Below are positions 32,536 through 42,662 of a DNA stretch of 64,000 bases, piece after piece (position 1 is the stretch's first letter; each line of letters opens with the position of its first letter). The position numbers and the translations under genes were made by a program. The DNA lies in contig OY787533.1 in the NCBI GenBank assembly GCA_963678925.1, positions 4,749,540 to 4,813,539 of the forward strand, read 5' to 3'. The notes beneath the pieces are model-generated. The model worked only from the letters and a program-made list of their open reading frames with translations, was not told the origin of the DNA and did not search any database. The stretch is from G963665925 sp963678925. GTDB taxonomy: Bacteria; Bacillota; Clostridia; Peptostreptococcales; Acidaminobacteraceae.

Positions 32536-34965
32536 TTACAATATGTTCACTGCATCAATATCCACACTGACTGCAGTTTCTCCAACACAGTATTTGTTTC
32601 TATCCTTCATACATACGGCACGAAGCACCTCGCTTACCATCTCCTCGTCTTCGTGACCGGACTTGATAAGGATCTGCCATCTGTACCGTCCCTTTATTTT
32701 ACTATATATTGCGGGGTTAGGACCCAAAACTTGTACCTTTTTTAATTTATTTTTAATAAATTCCCTTTGAATCGGTTCAAATAGCCGCTGTGCCGTCTTT
32801 ATGACCGCCGCTTCATCTTCACCGCTAATCAGTATATTTGAAAGCCTTCTATATGGCGGATAGTTGTATGAAACCCGCAGTCTTGCCTCTTCCTCAACAA
32901 ACTGTGCATGATCATGCTGACAAGCTGCCTGAACCGCATAATGCTCCGGTGTATAGGTCTGTATGATCACCTCACCTGCCAGATCACCACGTCCCGCCCT
33001 GCCTGCAACCTGTGTCAGCAGCTGAAACGCACGCTCTCCGGACTGAAAGTCTGGAAGATTGAGCAGTACATCTGCCGAAAGGACACCTACGAGGGTTACG
33101 TTTTCAAAATCCAGTCCCTTGGTCACCATTTGCGTTCCTATGAGAATGTCCGTCTCGTGTTTGTCAAAACGGTCAAGAATGGATTCCATACTTCCCTTGC
33201 GGCTCACAGACTGCCGATCAAGTCTGTCAATGCGCGCCTGCGGAAAAGCGGCACGCGTCAGCTCCTCCACTTTTTCAGTGCCCGTTCCAAAAAACTTGAA
33301 GTAGCCGCTGTTACAAGACGGACATCGGGCCGGAACGTGAATGGAATACCCACAGTAGTGACAGGTCGCACGGCCGTCATTCTTGTGATAGGTCAGGGCG
33401 ATTTCACAATTTGGACACTTGAGACTGAAGCCGCAGGAACGGCAGGACACAAAAGTCGAATGCCCTTTTCTATTTAGAAAGAGTATGACCTGCTCTCTTT
33501 TCTTAAGCCGTTCGGTAATCGCTTCAAATAGGGCGTCGCTGAATATGGACCGGTTTCCCATGGCCAGCTCTTCACGCATGTCAACGAGCTTGACCTCAGG
33601 TAAGACCTGATCGTTGAATCTGCTTGTGAGCTCAAGCAGATCATACTCACCTGACTTAACCCGTTCAACACTTTCAAGGCTCGGCGTTGCAGAACCCAGG
33701 ACAACTGGCGCTCCGTATACACTGCCAAGGTACTTGGCAACATCTGTCGCCTTGTATTTGGGATTTTGGTCAGACTTATAGGCCGTATCGTGTTCCTCAT
33801 CTAATATGATAAGGCCCAGTTCCTTGAAGGGCGCAAACAGCGCTGATCTTGCGCCTATGATTATGTTCAGTTCCCCGCGCTGGACCGCTTTCCACTGGTC
33901 AAACCGTTCACCAAGGGAAAGCTTGCTGTGAAATACTGCCACCTCTGCCCCAAACCTACTGATGAATTTGCTGACAATTTGCGGAGTAAGTGATATTTCA
34001 GGCACCAGCACCAGACTTTGTCTTCCCGACGCAAGTACCTCTTCTGTCAGATTCATATAGACTTCCGTCTTCCCGCTCCCAGTGACACCGTTTAAGAGAA
34101 AGACCTTAAACGCATTCTCTCGCCGACTTTCATCAATTCGATCAAAAGCCTCCTGCTGCTGGGCATTCAATATGACATTTGATTTTTCATTTCGCGTATA
34201 ATGCGTTGGCGTTCGCATGACCTGAACCGTATCTGTTTCAATGAAACCTGCGTCTTCAAGCTTCTTGAGCACACTTGTTCCCACCCTGCAGGCCTTTGTC
34301 ACCTCAGACTGAAGAACAGAGTTTTTTTTGCGGGCCAAATAATTGACCACCCTGATTTGCGCAGAATTACTGGCTGGAATTGCAGCCAGAGCCTTGGCGC
34401 GGTCCACTTTTAGGTGCAGGCGATTTTTGATCTGATCACTTACGCCAGTCTCGAAACGCTCGGTTTTAATGACCATACCGCTGTCCATGTATTTCTTCAG
34501 CTTGTAATCACTTAGCTCATAGAGTTCTTCACGAGTATGTCCCACTGCATCCAGCAGCAAGTGAAGATCCTTCTGCTGGGTCTCATCCAGTTGAACATCC
34601 TGGCTGATGCTGTAGGTCGTAATGCGCCTCAGACTGGTCCCACTCGGCATTACCGCCTGGAGCGCATCTGAATACGTGCACAGATACCGCTTTCTAATCC
34701 ACTGAATCAGGTCCAGCTGTTTTTCATCAATTGCAATATCCTCATCGAGAATATGCCGTATAGGCTTGATGCGGCTGTACGAACAGGTTTCAGAAAATGA
34801 AAAAACAATACCTTCCATGAGCCGATTCCCCGTCCCAAAGGGTACGAGAACCTTCATGCCAATTTCAATAATGTGCCGTTTATCTTCAGGCACCCTGTAG
34901 GTGTATGTCTGGTCGACCTCTCTCGACGCATTTGTCAGTGCAATATGAGCAAATTCCTTAGACAC
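32536..34965 (-). CDS. priA: Primosomal protein N' (replication restart helicase PriA)
   Basis: Restarts collapsed replication forks by loading the helicase. The 809-residue protein has an N-terminal DNA-binding part, Walker A G-V-T-G-S-G-K-T-E, D-E-E-H, and a zinc region with four CxxC pairs (C-R-S-C, C-P-N-C, C-H-Y-C, C-P-S-C). The start is GTG at 34963-34965, 7 nt after GGAGG. It lies between coaBC and def, the usual order. Confidence 0.97.
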   Translation of the reverse strand: MSKEFAHIALTNASREVDQTYTYRVPEDKRHIIEIGMKVLVPFGTGNRLMEGIVFSFSETCSYSRIKPIRHILDEDIAIDEKQLDLIQWIRKRYLCTYSDALQAVMPSGTSLRRITTYSISQDVQLDETQQKDLHLLLDAVGHTREELYELSDYKLKKYMDSGMVIKTERFETGVSDQIKNRLHLKVDRAKALAAIPASNSAQIRVVNYLARKKNSVLQSEVTKACRVGTSVLKKLEDAGFIETDTVQVMRTPTHYTRNEKSNVILNAQQQEAFDRIDESRRENAFKVFLLNGVTGSGKTEVYMNLTEEVLASGRQSLVLVPEISLTPQIVSKFISRFGAEVAVFHSKLSLGERFDQWKAVQRGELNIIIGARSALFAPFKELGLIILDEEHDTAYKSDQNPKYKATDVAKYLGSVYGAPVVLGSATPSLESVERVKSGEYDLLELTSRFNDQVLPEVKLVDMREELAMGNRSIFSDALFEAITERLKKREQVILFLNRKGHSTFVSCRSCGFSLKCPNCEIALTYHKNDGRATCHYCGYSIHVPARCPSCNSGYFKFFGTGTEKVEELTRAAFPQARIDRLDRQSVSRKGSMESILDRFDKHETDILIGTQMVTKGLDFENVTLVGVLSADVLLNLPDFQSGERAFQLLTQVAGRAGRGDLAGEVIIQTYTPEHYAVQAACQHDHAQFVEEEARLRVSYNYPPYRRLSNILISGEDEAAVIKTAQRLFEPIQREFIKNKLKKVQVLGPNPAIYSKIKGRYRWQILIKSGHEDEEMVSEVLRAVCMKDRNKYCVGETAVSVDIDAVNIL

Positions 34966-34993
34966 ACCCGCACCTCCCAGCTCTAATCAGAAA

Positions 34994-35024
34994 GAGGCCT
35001 ACGGGAATATTTCACGTAAGCCTC
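34994..35024 (-). terminator. Terminator-like hairpin after coaBC
   Basis: Minus-strand stem GAGGCTTACG / CGTAGGCCTC (one G-U pair) with an 11-nt loop, then TTTCTG. It lies 10 nt past the coaBC stop and before priA. The T tract is short, so only partial termination is expected. Confidence 0.6.
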
Positions 35025-35033
35025 ACTTATTCA

Positions 35034-36227
35034 TTACTTCGATAAACCAGCAACAAATTCCAGTATCTTCATCGCCGCTTCATCTTTAGTCATCAAATCG
35101 AAATCATGGATTTCTCCACTTCTTTCAATAATCTGAATGACATTTGTATCACCCTGGAAACCTGCGCCGCTTTGACTCACGTCATTGGCAACAATAAGAT
35201 CCAGATTTTTCTTTTCAATCTTCTTAACGGCATTTTCCTGAACACTATTGGTTTCAGCTGCAAATCCGACTAGAATCTGCCCTGCCCTCTTGCTTTCGCC
35301 AAGGCCTTTCAACACATCAGGCGTGCGCACAAGAGGAATACCCAAATCGTCATCGGACTTCTTGATTTTATGTTCTGCAACACTTGCAGGCTTATAGTCC
35401 GCAATCGCCGCAGCGCCGATGAATATGTCACAGTCTTTTTCAGATTGCGCTGCCGCATTCATTTCATCTGCCGACAGGACGTCAATGCGCTTTACACCAT
35501 GTGGTGTGTTTAGGACGGTCGGCCCTGAAATCAATGTAACCTCCGCACCCATGCGATATGCCTGTCGCGCAATCGCGTAGCCCATTTTTCCAGATGAACG
35601 GTTTGTAAGATATCTTACAGGGTCAATTGCTTCGACTGTAGGACCCGCAGTAATGACAACCTTCTTATTCTTGAGGGCATCGCTGCGCAGCAGTACATGC
35701 TCTACATACTCGACAATTTTCTCCGGGTCAGCCAGCTTGCCAACGCCAATGTCACCACAGGCAAGTCTGCCGGAAGCAGGCTCTACGAATTCAACACCCA
35801 GCTCCACCAGTCCAGCAATATTTCTCTGGACAACCGGATTCAAATACATGTTTGTATTCATAGCCGGTGCAATCACAATCGGAGCCCTTGTGGCCATGAC
35901 TGTTGTCGAAAGCATATCATCCGCTATGCCATTGTACATTTTTCCAATGATATTCGCTGTGGCAGGCGCAATGAGAAAAACATCTGCCTTTTGCGCCAGT
36001 GAAATATGTTCCGTGTCCCAAGTTTTGGGTTCATCGAACATATCTGTCACCACGGAGTTGTTAGATAGGGACTGGAATGTAACCGGCGTCACAAAGTGCT
36101 GAGCATGCTTTGTCATAACGACATTCACCTCTGCACCTTTTTTCCTCAGACGGCTGACAATGTCAGCAGCCTTATAAACCGCAATGCCTCCAGTAACGCC
36201 CAGTACAACTGATTTACCTTTAAGCAT
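35034..36227 (-). CDS. coaBC: Bifunctional phosphopantothenoylcysteine decarboxylase/synthase
   Basis: Catalyses steps two and three of CoA synthesis. The N-terminal CoaC flavoprotein half has G-V-T-G-G-I-A-V-Y-K-A and the active His region E-H-I-S-L-A-Q-K-A-D, and keeps the Cys loop P-A-S-G-R-L-A-C-G. The C-terminal CoaB half begins near residue 185 (V-V-I-T-A-G-P-T-V-E). I use ATG 36227 (397 residues), 5-8 nt after AGGTG. A GTG at 36236 abuts the rpoZ stop and has no SD. Confidence 0.95.
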   Translation of the reverse strand: MLKGKSVVLGVTGGIAVYKAADIVSRLRKKGAEVNVVMTKHAQHFVTPVTFQSLSNNSVVTDMFDEPKTWDTEHISLAQKADVFLIAPATANIIGKMYNGIADDMLSTTVMATRAPIVIAPAMNTNMYLNPVVQRNIAGLVELGVEFVEPASGRLACGDIGVGKLADPEKIVEYVEHVLLRSDALKNKKVVITAGPTVEAIDPVRYLTNRSSGKMGYAIARQAYRMGAEVTLISGPTVLNTPHGVKRIDVLSADEMNAAAQSEKDCDIFIGAAAIADYKPASVAEHKIKKSDDDLGIPLVRTPDVLKGLGESKRAGQILVGFAAETNSVQENAVKKIEKKNLDLIVANDVSQSGAGFQGDTNVIQIIERSGEIHDFDLMTKDEAAMKILEFVAGLSK

Positions 36228-36236
36228 GAAGCTCAC

Positions 36237-36482
36237 CTACTCTGATTTTGGGACTTCCATTTGAATAACGTCTTCAACATCCGCTGCATCAACAGCCTCT
36301 ACACATTCGATTTTCGCTTCATAAAGCTCTTGTGTAGCAATAGAAACTGGCTTGATTGAATCTGCCACTGTCAGCGGCTCTGCGCCATCGATGATTTGTC
36401 TTGCTCTCTTTGAAGCTGCAATTACAAGTGAATATCTGCTGCCCGCAATGTCCAGCAGTTCGTTGATTGATGGTGTAAGCAT
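36237..36482 (-). CDS. rpoZ: RNA polymerase omega subunit
   Basis: 81-residue subunit that helps assemble RNA polymerase. It opens MLTPSINELLDIAGSRYSLV and has A-A-S-K-R-A-R-Q-I, the conserved omega core. It sits 1 nt after gmk and before coaBC, the conserved order gmk-rpoZ-coaBC. Confidence 0.95.
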   Translation of the reverse strand: MLTPSINELLDIAGSRYSLVIAASKRARQIIDGAEPLTVADSIKPVSIATQELYEAKIECVEAVDAADVEDVIQMEVPKSE

Positions 36483-36483
36483 A

Positions 36484-37104
36484 TTACTCTCGCTCTCCTT
36501 TAAAATCGCTAATCAATTCTTCAATGTTTTCAACAACGCGATGCGATTCCGCATCTATGATTGAAACCAGGGTATCTGTTGCTTTCTCAACTGTATCATT
36601 AATAATATAATAATCGTATTTCTTTATAAAGTCTATTTCGGCAAATGCGCTGGAAAATCTTTTTTCAAGTGTTTCTGCTGTTTCCGAGCCCCTGCCAATG
36701 ATCCTGCTCTTAAGCTCCTTCATTGATGGTGGCAAGATAAAGACGAATACACCCTCTGGGTATTTGTCTCGGACCTGCATGGCACCTTGAATGTCAATCT
36801 CAAGCAAGACATTTCTGCCCGCAACAAGCTCATCCATGACAAATTTCTTAGGTGTTCCATAGAAATTATCATAAACCTGTGCATGCTCCAGAAATTCTCC
36901 ATGACCGATCATGTCCTTAAACTTCTCTTTTTCAAGGAAGAAATAGTTGACACCTTCCTTTTCGCCATCACGCGGTTCGCGTGTCGTCGCTGAAACTGAA
37001 ACGGTAATCCCATCTCCTCTTCTTCTGAGAAGCTCTTTGCATATCGTGCCTTTACCTGCACCTGATGGTCCAGATACGACAAGTAACAGTCCTCTGTGTT
37101 TCAT
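36484..37104 (-). CDS. gmk: Guanylate kinase
   Basis: Phosphorylates GMP to GDP. The 206-residue protein has the P-loop G-P-S-G-A-G-K-G-T (11-19), followed by T-T-R-E-P-R-D-G-E and the conserved Y-G-T-P. Many Firmicutes carry remA between yicC and gmk. Here the 152-nt gap upstream is too short for it and shows no small frame. Confidence 0.97.
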   Translation of the reverse strand: MKHRGLLLVVSGPSGAGKGTICKELLRRRGDGITVSVSATTREPRDGEKEGVNYFFLEKEKFKDMIGHGEFLEHAQVYDNFYGTPKKFVMDELVAGRNVLLEIDIQGAMQVRDKYPEGVFVFILPPSMKELKSRIIGRGSETAETLEKRFSSAFAEIDFIKKYDYYIINDTVEKATDTLVSIIDAESHRVVENIEELISDFKGERE

Positions 37105-37256
37105 AGATAACCCCTTCAGATACTAATATTTACCCCTGTATCCACTGATTTCAGTGCATTTGAGCCACGTTAAAACGCAGCATTTTTTATGATTTACAAA
37201 CTATGCAACCTCTATTAAACCACGAAATTGCATTCCAATCAACAACTATTACGGGA

Positions 37257-38138
37257 TTATTCGATATTTTGTATCTGCTCACGGATCTTCTCAACTTCAC
37301 TCTTCATTTCAATAACATAGTTTGAAATGTCAATATCCGGTGACTTGGATCCGATCGTATTAACTTCACGGTTAAGCTCCTGAACGAGAAAATCCAGCTT
37401 TCTGCCCACGTTGCCACCCTTGTCAAGGAAATGGTAGAGCTGGTCGAAATGACTGTAAAGTCTTGTCACCTCTTCAGCAATGCTTGTCTTGTCTGCGTAA
37501 ACAGCAACCTCATGAATAATGCGATCCTGGTCTACCTCAACTTCTCCGTCAAGAAGCTCTCGAATACGCTCGATCATTTTCTCCTTGTGATTCTGAACGA
37601 TTTCAGGCACCAATGCTTCTATAGATTGTAGCATATCTTTGATCGCTGCAACTCTTGAAAGGATATCCTCCTTCATCTTTCCGCCTTCAACCTCACGCAT
37701 GTTGAATACGGATTCGATAGAATTCAGCAGGGATTTCTCCATGACAGTCCAAACCGCTTCAAGGTCTGTTTCCTCGTAGTTGATTTCAAGCGCGTCTGGA
37801 TATTTCGAAAGCAGACCCACTGAAATAGACTCGCTCAACCCATATTTCTCCTTAATACTCACAAGGGCACCGTGGTACTGGTCAAGCACCTCGAAATTAG
37901 GTGTAACGTGATACTCGTTTTTCACGACTTCATCGTAATTGATGTAAACTTCCACACGTCCCCTGCTGATACGTTCCTTTATGAGTGCTTTCATACGCTC
38001 TTCAAGTGCCGTCAGCTTCTTAGGCATCTTTATGATGATGTCCAGGTATCTGTGGTTTACAGTCTTCATTTCAGTAACGATTTTATAATTATCGTTCTCG
38101 TATTCTCCACGGCCGTAGCCTGTCATGCTCAGTATCAT
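37257..38138 (-). CDS. yicC: YicC family endoribonuclease
   Basis: 293-residue protein opening MILSMTGYGRGEYE, the family signature. E. coli YicC is an endoribonuclease and adaptor in small-RNA decay. It has a long helical middle and ends V-E-K-I-R-E-Q-I-Q-N-I-E, as in relatives. It lies 12 nt after dapF and upstream of gmk. A GGAGG SD precedes the ATG. Confidence 0.93.
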   Translation of the reverse strand: MILSMTGYGRGEYENDNYKIVTEMKTVNHRYLDIIIKMPKKLTALEERMKALIKERISRGRVEVYINYDEVVKNEYHVTPNFEVLDQYHGALVSIKEKYGLSESISVGLLSKYPDALEINYEETDLEAVWTVMEKSLLNSIESVFNMREVEGGKMKEDILSRVAAIKDMLQSIEALVPEIVQNHKEKMIERIRELLDGEVEVDQDRIIHEVAVYADKTSIAEEVTRLYSHFDQLYHFLDKGGNVGRKLDFLVQELNREVNTIGSKSPDIDISNYVIEMKSEVEKIREQIQNIE

Positions 38139-38150
38139 AGTTTCCCTCCA

Positions 38151-38993
38151 TTAACAGTCGTAGTAATAGGTTCCCTTTGCAATGTTTACTGCGTTTCCTT
38201 CCATTACAATCTTCTGATCGCTGTCCAGCGAAATTTCAAGTTTTCCACCCGGAACACTGACTTCGACTTTTTCCTCAACGAGTCCCTTGAGCCTAGCAGC
38301 ATAGAAGGAAGCACACGCACCTGTTCCACAGGCAAGTGTCGCACCAGCGCCACGCTCCCAAGTCGCAACACGCATATGCGACGGGTCTATCACTTCAATA
38401 AAATTCACATTCGTCTTTTCTGGAAAGACACCATGTCGTTCAATTTTTGGCCCCAGCGCACGTACGGTTTCTCCAGTAAAGGCACTGTCGAATACCATGG
38501 TATGCGGCACACCCACGCGCATGCTCGTTAGAACCACTTCTTGGTTGTCAACCAGAACGTGCTCGTCCACAAATCGGTCCTTGTCCGTCAGAACAGGGAC
38601 TGCACTCGGGCTCTGCTCAGCATGCCCCATGATGACTCGTACCGTATGCACCTTGTTATCACGCAGGGTCAGCTTGATGTTCTGGATACCCGCAAGTGTC
38701 TCAACGTCAAACTCGGTATGATCAACCATACCTTCCTCATAGACGAAACGGCTGAAACAGCGAATACCGTTCCCACACATTTCCGCAATGGAACCGTCCG
38801 CATTGTAAAAGATCATTTTTACATCGGCGCATTCAGAAGGCGCAGCCACCATGAATCCATCTGCTCCAATGCCAAAATGCCTGTCGCACATGGCCTGTGA
38901 CAGGTCTGCAAAATCCTCAGGCAAGCTGTCATCCAACTTAAGCATGACAAAATCATTTCCTGCCCCATGCATCTTTCTGAACTTCACTTCCAT
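38151..38993 (-). CDS. dapF: Diaminopimelate epimerase
   Basis: Converts LL- to meso-diaminopimelate for lysine and peptidoglycan. The 280-residue protein opens with K-M-H-G-A-G-N-D-F and has both catalytic Cys: E-M-C-G-N-G-I-R-C and A-C-G-T-G-A-C-A. It is divergent from rqcH and first in the run that continues to yicC and gmk. It implies a meso-DAP-containing wall or lysine synthesis. Confidence 0.97.
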   Translation of the reverse strand: MEVKFRKMHGAGNDFVMLKLDDSLPEDFADLSQAMCDRHFGIGADGFMVAAPSECADVKMIFYNADGSIAEMCGNGIRCFSRFVYEEGMVDHTEFDVETLAGIQNIKLTLRDNKVHTVRVIMGHAEQSPSAVPVLTDKDRFVDEHVLVDNQEVVLTSMRVGVPHTMVFDSAFTGETVRALGPKIERHGVFPEKTNVNFIEVIDPSHMRVATWERGAGATLACGTGACASFYAARLKGLVEEKVEVSVPGGKLEISLDSDQKIVMEGNAVNIAKGTYYYDC

Positions 38994-39121
38994 ATTTTCA
39001 CCTCAGATCATTTGTTTATCCTGCAATATGCCAACTCATAGTCTCTATTCAGGATATAACACTTCCTATATTTTAACATATATCAGATCGTTTTACAGCA
39101 CCGATAGCAATACTTGGCGAC

Positions 39122-39150
39122 TTTCAATTTATAGGGATTGGTGATATACT
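39122..39150 (+). promoter_or_regulatory. Probable rqcH promoter
   Basis: TTTCAA (39122-39127), a 17-nt spacer and TATACT (39145-39150), 35 nt before the rqcH start. The -10 is good and the -35 weak. Confidence 0.5.
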
Positions 39151-39185
39151 TTACAGCAGACTGTATACCTAAAGGAGGTCATCTT

Positions 39186-40958
39186 ATGGCATATGACGGT
39201 ATTTTAATGGCTGCGCTTACCCACGAGCTAAAAGAGAGACTCGTCGGCGGCAGAGTGGATAAAATCCACCAGCCCGAACAAGACGCACTCATTATTCATA
39301 TAAAATCATATAAAGAAAAACTCATGCTCTACATATCGGCAAACTCTAACCTGCCGCATATGACAATTATTGAAGATAAAATGGACAACCCACTTAAGGC
39401 ACCCATGTTCTGCATGCTCCTTCGCAAGCACCTCACCGGCGGACGGATTGTCGATGTCAAGCAACACGGGCTTGAACGGGTTGTCATGATCGATATCGAA
39501 TCGAGAAATGAACTTGGCGACATGTCCATCAAGCGACTTAACGTAGAAATCATGGGCAAACACTCCAACATCATCCTGACCAACGCTGAAGACGATGTCA
39601 TTCTTGACAGCATCAAGCGGATTCCTATCAGTGTTTCTCGTGTGCGTCAAATCCTACCTGGACTAAACTACACCTTCATGGAAACAGACAAGCTCAACCT
39701 TCTTGAAACTGATGAGACAGATTTTATAGGCCGTATCCAGGCCTCCACAAAGCCAACACCTGTTTTCAAATGGCTCTATATGAGCTATCAAGGACTTAGC
39801 CCTGCACTGTCACGTTCATTGTGCTTCCAGGCACAGCTTGATGAAAGCGGAGATATCCTCGCGCTGAGCTCGGACGACAGATGCGCACTATGGACTGCAC
39901 TTGCCACCCTCAAAGCCCATATTGCAGACAGTACTTTCTCGCCTGTGATCATTAAGGCCCAGGATAGCGGTAAATACATTGACTTGTCTTCGGTGTCGCT
40001 TGCTCACTTTACACCGCAGGACTTCGAAGTGGTCCAGATGGATTCCATCAGTGCCACGACAAATGAGTATTACGGCAAGAAAGACAAAGTCAACCGTATG
40101 CTCCACAAGACCCAGAACCTGAGAAAGTTCCTGACCCAGCGGATCGACCGTCTGAACAACAAGCTGCAGAAGCTTAAGGAAGAACAGCTCTACGCCGAAA
40201 ACGCAGACGATTCGAAACTGCTTGGTGAGTTGATTCATGCCAACCTCTATCAAATTGAAAAGGGCATGCATAGGGTCACTGTTCAGAACTATTATGAAGA
40301 AAATGCGCCGGAAATCACCATAAACTTGGATTCACGGCTTACACCTTCAGAAAATGCCCAGCGCTACTTTAAAAAGTACAACAAGCTCAAGACTGCACAG
40401 GATAAACTGCTTGTGCAGATTGAGGAAGCTCAGTCCGATCTGGATTATCTGGAACAAGTCATGACGGCTGTCGAACTTTCCTCAGACCCGGCAAACATCG
40501 AAGAAATACGCCAGGAGCTTGTTGAAACCGGCATAATGAAGCGCAAGCATCAGAAAAAGACAAAGGGCAGCACAAAGCTCAAGCCTATGCACTACCTTTC
40601 AAGTGAGGGCTATGAAATCCTTGTCGGCAAGAACAACCTTCAAAACGACTACCTGACACTCAAGCTCGCCTCAAACAAGGATATGTGGCTTCACACAAAA
40701 ATAATCCCCGGTTCCCATGTCATCATCAGAACAAGGGGCGAAGACGTTTCAGACCAAACCATTTACGAAGCGGCGTGCATAGCTGCATGGCACTCGAAGG
40801 GCAGACTTTCAGGGCAGGTTCCCGTGGATTACACCCTTGTCAAAAATGTCTCAAAACCAAATGGCGCCAAACCAGGCATGGTCATATATCTGACAAACCA
40901 GACGGTATACGTGACCCCTGATGAGGACGATGTCAACTCCATGCGTGTGGAGTCATAG
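39186..40958 (+). CDS. rqcH: Rqc2-like ribosome quality control factor RqcH (NFACT family)
   Basis: Binds stalled 50S subunits with peptidyl-tRNA and adds alanine tails that mark the chain for decay. Older annotation calls it fibronectin-binding protein. The 590-residue protein has NFACT-N (M-A-Y-D-G-I, residues 1-~220), a coiled-coil middle (about 310-430) and NFACT-R near the end with D-M-W-L-H-T-K-I-I-P-G-S-H-V, containing the key D-x-W-x-H motif. I start at ATG 39186, after AAAGGAGGT, rather than an upstream frame extension without SD. Confidence 0.95.
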   Translation: MAYDGILMAALTHELKERLVGGRVDKIHQPEQDALIIHIKSYKEKLMLYISANSNLPHMTIIEDKMDNPLKAPMFCMLLRKHLTGGRIVDVKQHGLERVVMIDIESRNELGDMSIKRLNVEIMGKHSNIILTNAEDDVILDSIKRIPISVSRVRQILPGLNYTFMETDKLNLLETDETDFIGRIQASTKPTPVFKWLYMSYQGLSPALSRSLCFQAQLDESGDILALSSDDRCALWTALATLKAHIADSTFSPVIIKAQDSGKYIDLSSVSLAHFTPQDFEVVQMDSISATTNEYYGKKDKVNRMLHKTQNLRKFLTQRIDRLNNKLQKLKEEQLYAENADDSKLLGELIHANLYQIEKGMHRVTVQNYYEENAPEITINLDSRLTPSENAQRYFKKYNKLKTAQDKLLVQIEEAQSDLDYLEQVMTAVELSSDPANIEEIRQELVETGIMKRKHQKKTKGSTKLKPMHYLSSEGYEILVGKNNLQNDYLTLKLASNKDMWLHTKIIPGSHVIIRTRGEDVSDQTIYEAACIAAWHSKGRLSGQVPVDYTLVKNVSKPNGAKPGMVIYLTNQTVYVTPDEDDVNSMRVES

Positions 40959-41033
40959 CCCACGCAGATACTTGACGCCTAGCAATCTAAGCAAAAGCAG
41001 ACTGCGCTTTTTGCAGAATACTGAAAACAATAA

Positions 41034-41086
41034 TAGGACCGATGCACAGCACTTGTTGAAGATGCCGTACACGGTCCTACTTTTTT
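41034..41086 (+). terminator. Terminator of rqcH
   Basis: Stem TAGGACCG / CGGTCCTA enclosing a 30-nt loop, followed by C and six T. The long loop makes it a less typical but plausible terminator. Confidence 0.65.
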
Positions 41087-41139
41087 ACCTATTTGAAAAG
41101 TAAAAACCGAATAGGATCAAGTTGCAATCTGCACCTGTC

Positions 41140-41688
41140 CTACTCTGTTTCTTTCCCCTGATAAATGCAGACTTCGTTGACCTTGTCCGTTTCTTTCAAA
41201 TGTACACGGATGATTTCAGAACGTGAAGATGGCACATTCTTTCCAACGTAGTCAGGACGGATCGGGAATTCCCTGTGGCCTCTGTCGATAAGGACTGCAA
41301 GCTGAATGGACTTTGGGCGTCCAAGATCGATTAGGGCATCCATTGCCGCACGCACCGTTCTTCCCGTAAAGATGACATCATCTACAAGAACAACAATTTT
41401 CCCCGTGATATCCACATCAATGTTGGATCCCTTTACAATCGCCTGTTTATCGATTTCGGTAAGGTCATCGCGGTAAAGGGTAATGTCCAGGGAACCTACA
41501 GTGACAACATCCCCTTCAATAGCCTCAATTTTTTCAGCAATTGAGTTCGCAAGGGGTACACCGCGCGAACGGATGCCTACCAGAACAACATCCCCAACAC
41601 CTTTATTCTTTTCAATGATTTCATGTGCCAATCTTGTAAGCGAACGGTTCATCGCCTTTTCATCCAGTATTCTTGCCTTGAATTCCAC
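41140..41688 (-). CDS. pyrR: Bifunctional pyr RNA-binding regulator / uracil phosphoribosyltransferase PyrR
   Basis: UMP-responsive attenuation protein with weak uracil phosphoribosyltransferase activity. The 182-residue protein has the PRPP motif V-L-V-D-D-V-I-F-T-G-R-T (about 97-108) and G-I-R-S-R-G-V-P-L-A. It lies 6 nt after rluD, the usual neighbour. No pyrimidine genes follow, and I saw no PyrR-binding attenuator leader nearby, so its targets are elsewhere. Confidence 0.95.
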   Translation of the reverse strand: MEFKARILDEKAMNRSLTRLAHEIIEKNKGVGDVVLVGIRSRGVPLANSIAEKIEAIEGDVVTVGSLDITLYRDDLTEIDKQAIVKGSNIDVDITGKIVVLVDDVIFTGRTVRAAMDALIDLGRPKSIQLAVLIDRGHREFPIRPDYVGKNVPSSRSEIIRVHLKETDKVNEVCIYQGKETE

Positions 41689-41694
41689 TTATTT

Positions 41695-42618
41695 CTATCC
41701 CCTTTCGACCGATTCGATTTTATTGATGATGTCAACGAAATATGCAGGCAGTTCCGAGTCAAACTCCATATACTCCTCGGTTCGAGGATGAATGAAGCCC
41801 AGCATTTTAGCGTGAAGCAGTTGTCCGTCGTGTTTGATCTTTTCCTGTTTCTTGCCGTAAACAGGATCCCCAAGAAGAGGATGGCCAATATGTGCCATAT
41901 GCACCCTGATCTGATGGGTTCTCCCTGTTTCAAGGCGGAGCTCCACAATGCTGTAATTCTTGTATGCTTTAATGACCTTATAGTGTGTGACCGCTTCCCT
42001 GCCACCCTGAACTACGGCCATTTTCAATCTATCCTTGGGATGTCTGGCAATAGGCGCGTCAATTGTGCCTTCATCCTGCTTCAGTCTTCCATGAACAATT
42101 GCCACATAAACCCTTTTTGTGGTCTTTTCCTTCAGCTGATGCGCAAGACTGTTGTGGGCCTGATTGTCTTTTGCAATCATCAGTATTCCAGAAGTATCCT
42201 TGTCAATACGGTGCACGATGCCCGGTCTGATCACCCCATTGATTGATGACAGGTTCTCAGCGTGATACATCAGAGCATTGACCAGCGTCCCCGAATAGTT
42301 CCCCGGTGCAGGATGCACCACCATGCCTTGGGGCTTATTGACAATCATAAGACTTTCGTCTTCATATACGATTTCAACCGGTATGTTTTCCGGCTCAACT
42401 TTGAGTTTTTCAGGTTCCGGTACTTCAATCGAAACCTCCATTTCCTCCTCAAGTCGAATGTTCTTCTTTTTTAAAGGCTTGCCATCAATTTGGACACGCC
42501 CCTCTTTAATGAGCTTTTGAATGTAAGACCTAGAGACATTATCAATGACCCTGCCCAAATATGTGTCTATGCGTTCTCCAGCATCCTCCGGCTCAATTAT
42601 AAACGAATACGTCTCCAA
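41695..42618 (-). CDS. RluD-like 23S rRNA pseudouridine synthase
   Basis: 307-residue RluA-family enzyme. An S4 RNA-binding domain occupies residues 10-70 (R-S-Y-I-Q-K-L-I-K-E-G-R-V-Q-I-D-G). The catalytic Asp lies in H-R-I-D-K-D-T-S-G. The gene pair with pyrR matches Bacillus ylyB-pyrR. The usual lspA upstream is missing and a GNAT gene takes its place. Whether it modifies the RluD sites or others is not certain. Confidence 0.93.
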   Translation of the reverse strand: METYSFIIEPEDAGERIDTYLGRVIDNVSRSYIQKLIKEGRVQIDGKPLKKKNIRLEEEMEVSIEVPEPEKLKVEPENIPVEIVYEDESLMIVNKPQGMVVHPAPGNYSGTLVNALMYHAENLSSINGVIRPGIVHRIDKDTSGILMIAKDNQAHNSLAHQLKEKTTKRVYVAIVHGRLKQDEGTIDAPIARHPKDRLKMAVVQGGREAVTHYKVIKAYKNYSIVELRLETGRTHQIRVHMAHIGHPLLGDPVYGKKQEKIKHDGQLLHAKMLGFIHPRTEEYMEFDSELPAYFVDIINKIESVERG

Positions 42619-42662
42619 ACTCTAACTCCTTCTTTCCATTTCTCAGACACTTGGTCCGAATG

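Noticed and set aside
37105..37256. A remA gene between yicC and gmk
   Set aside because: The gap of 152 nt is too short for remA (about 260 nt) and has no frame with an SD.
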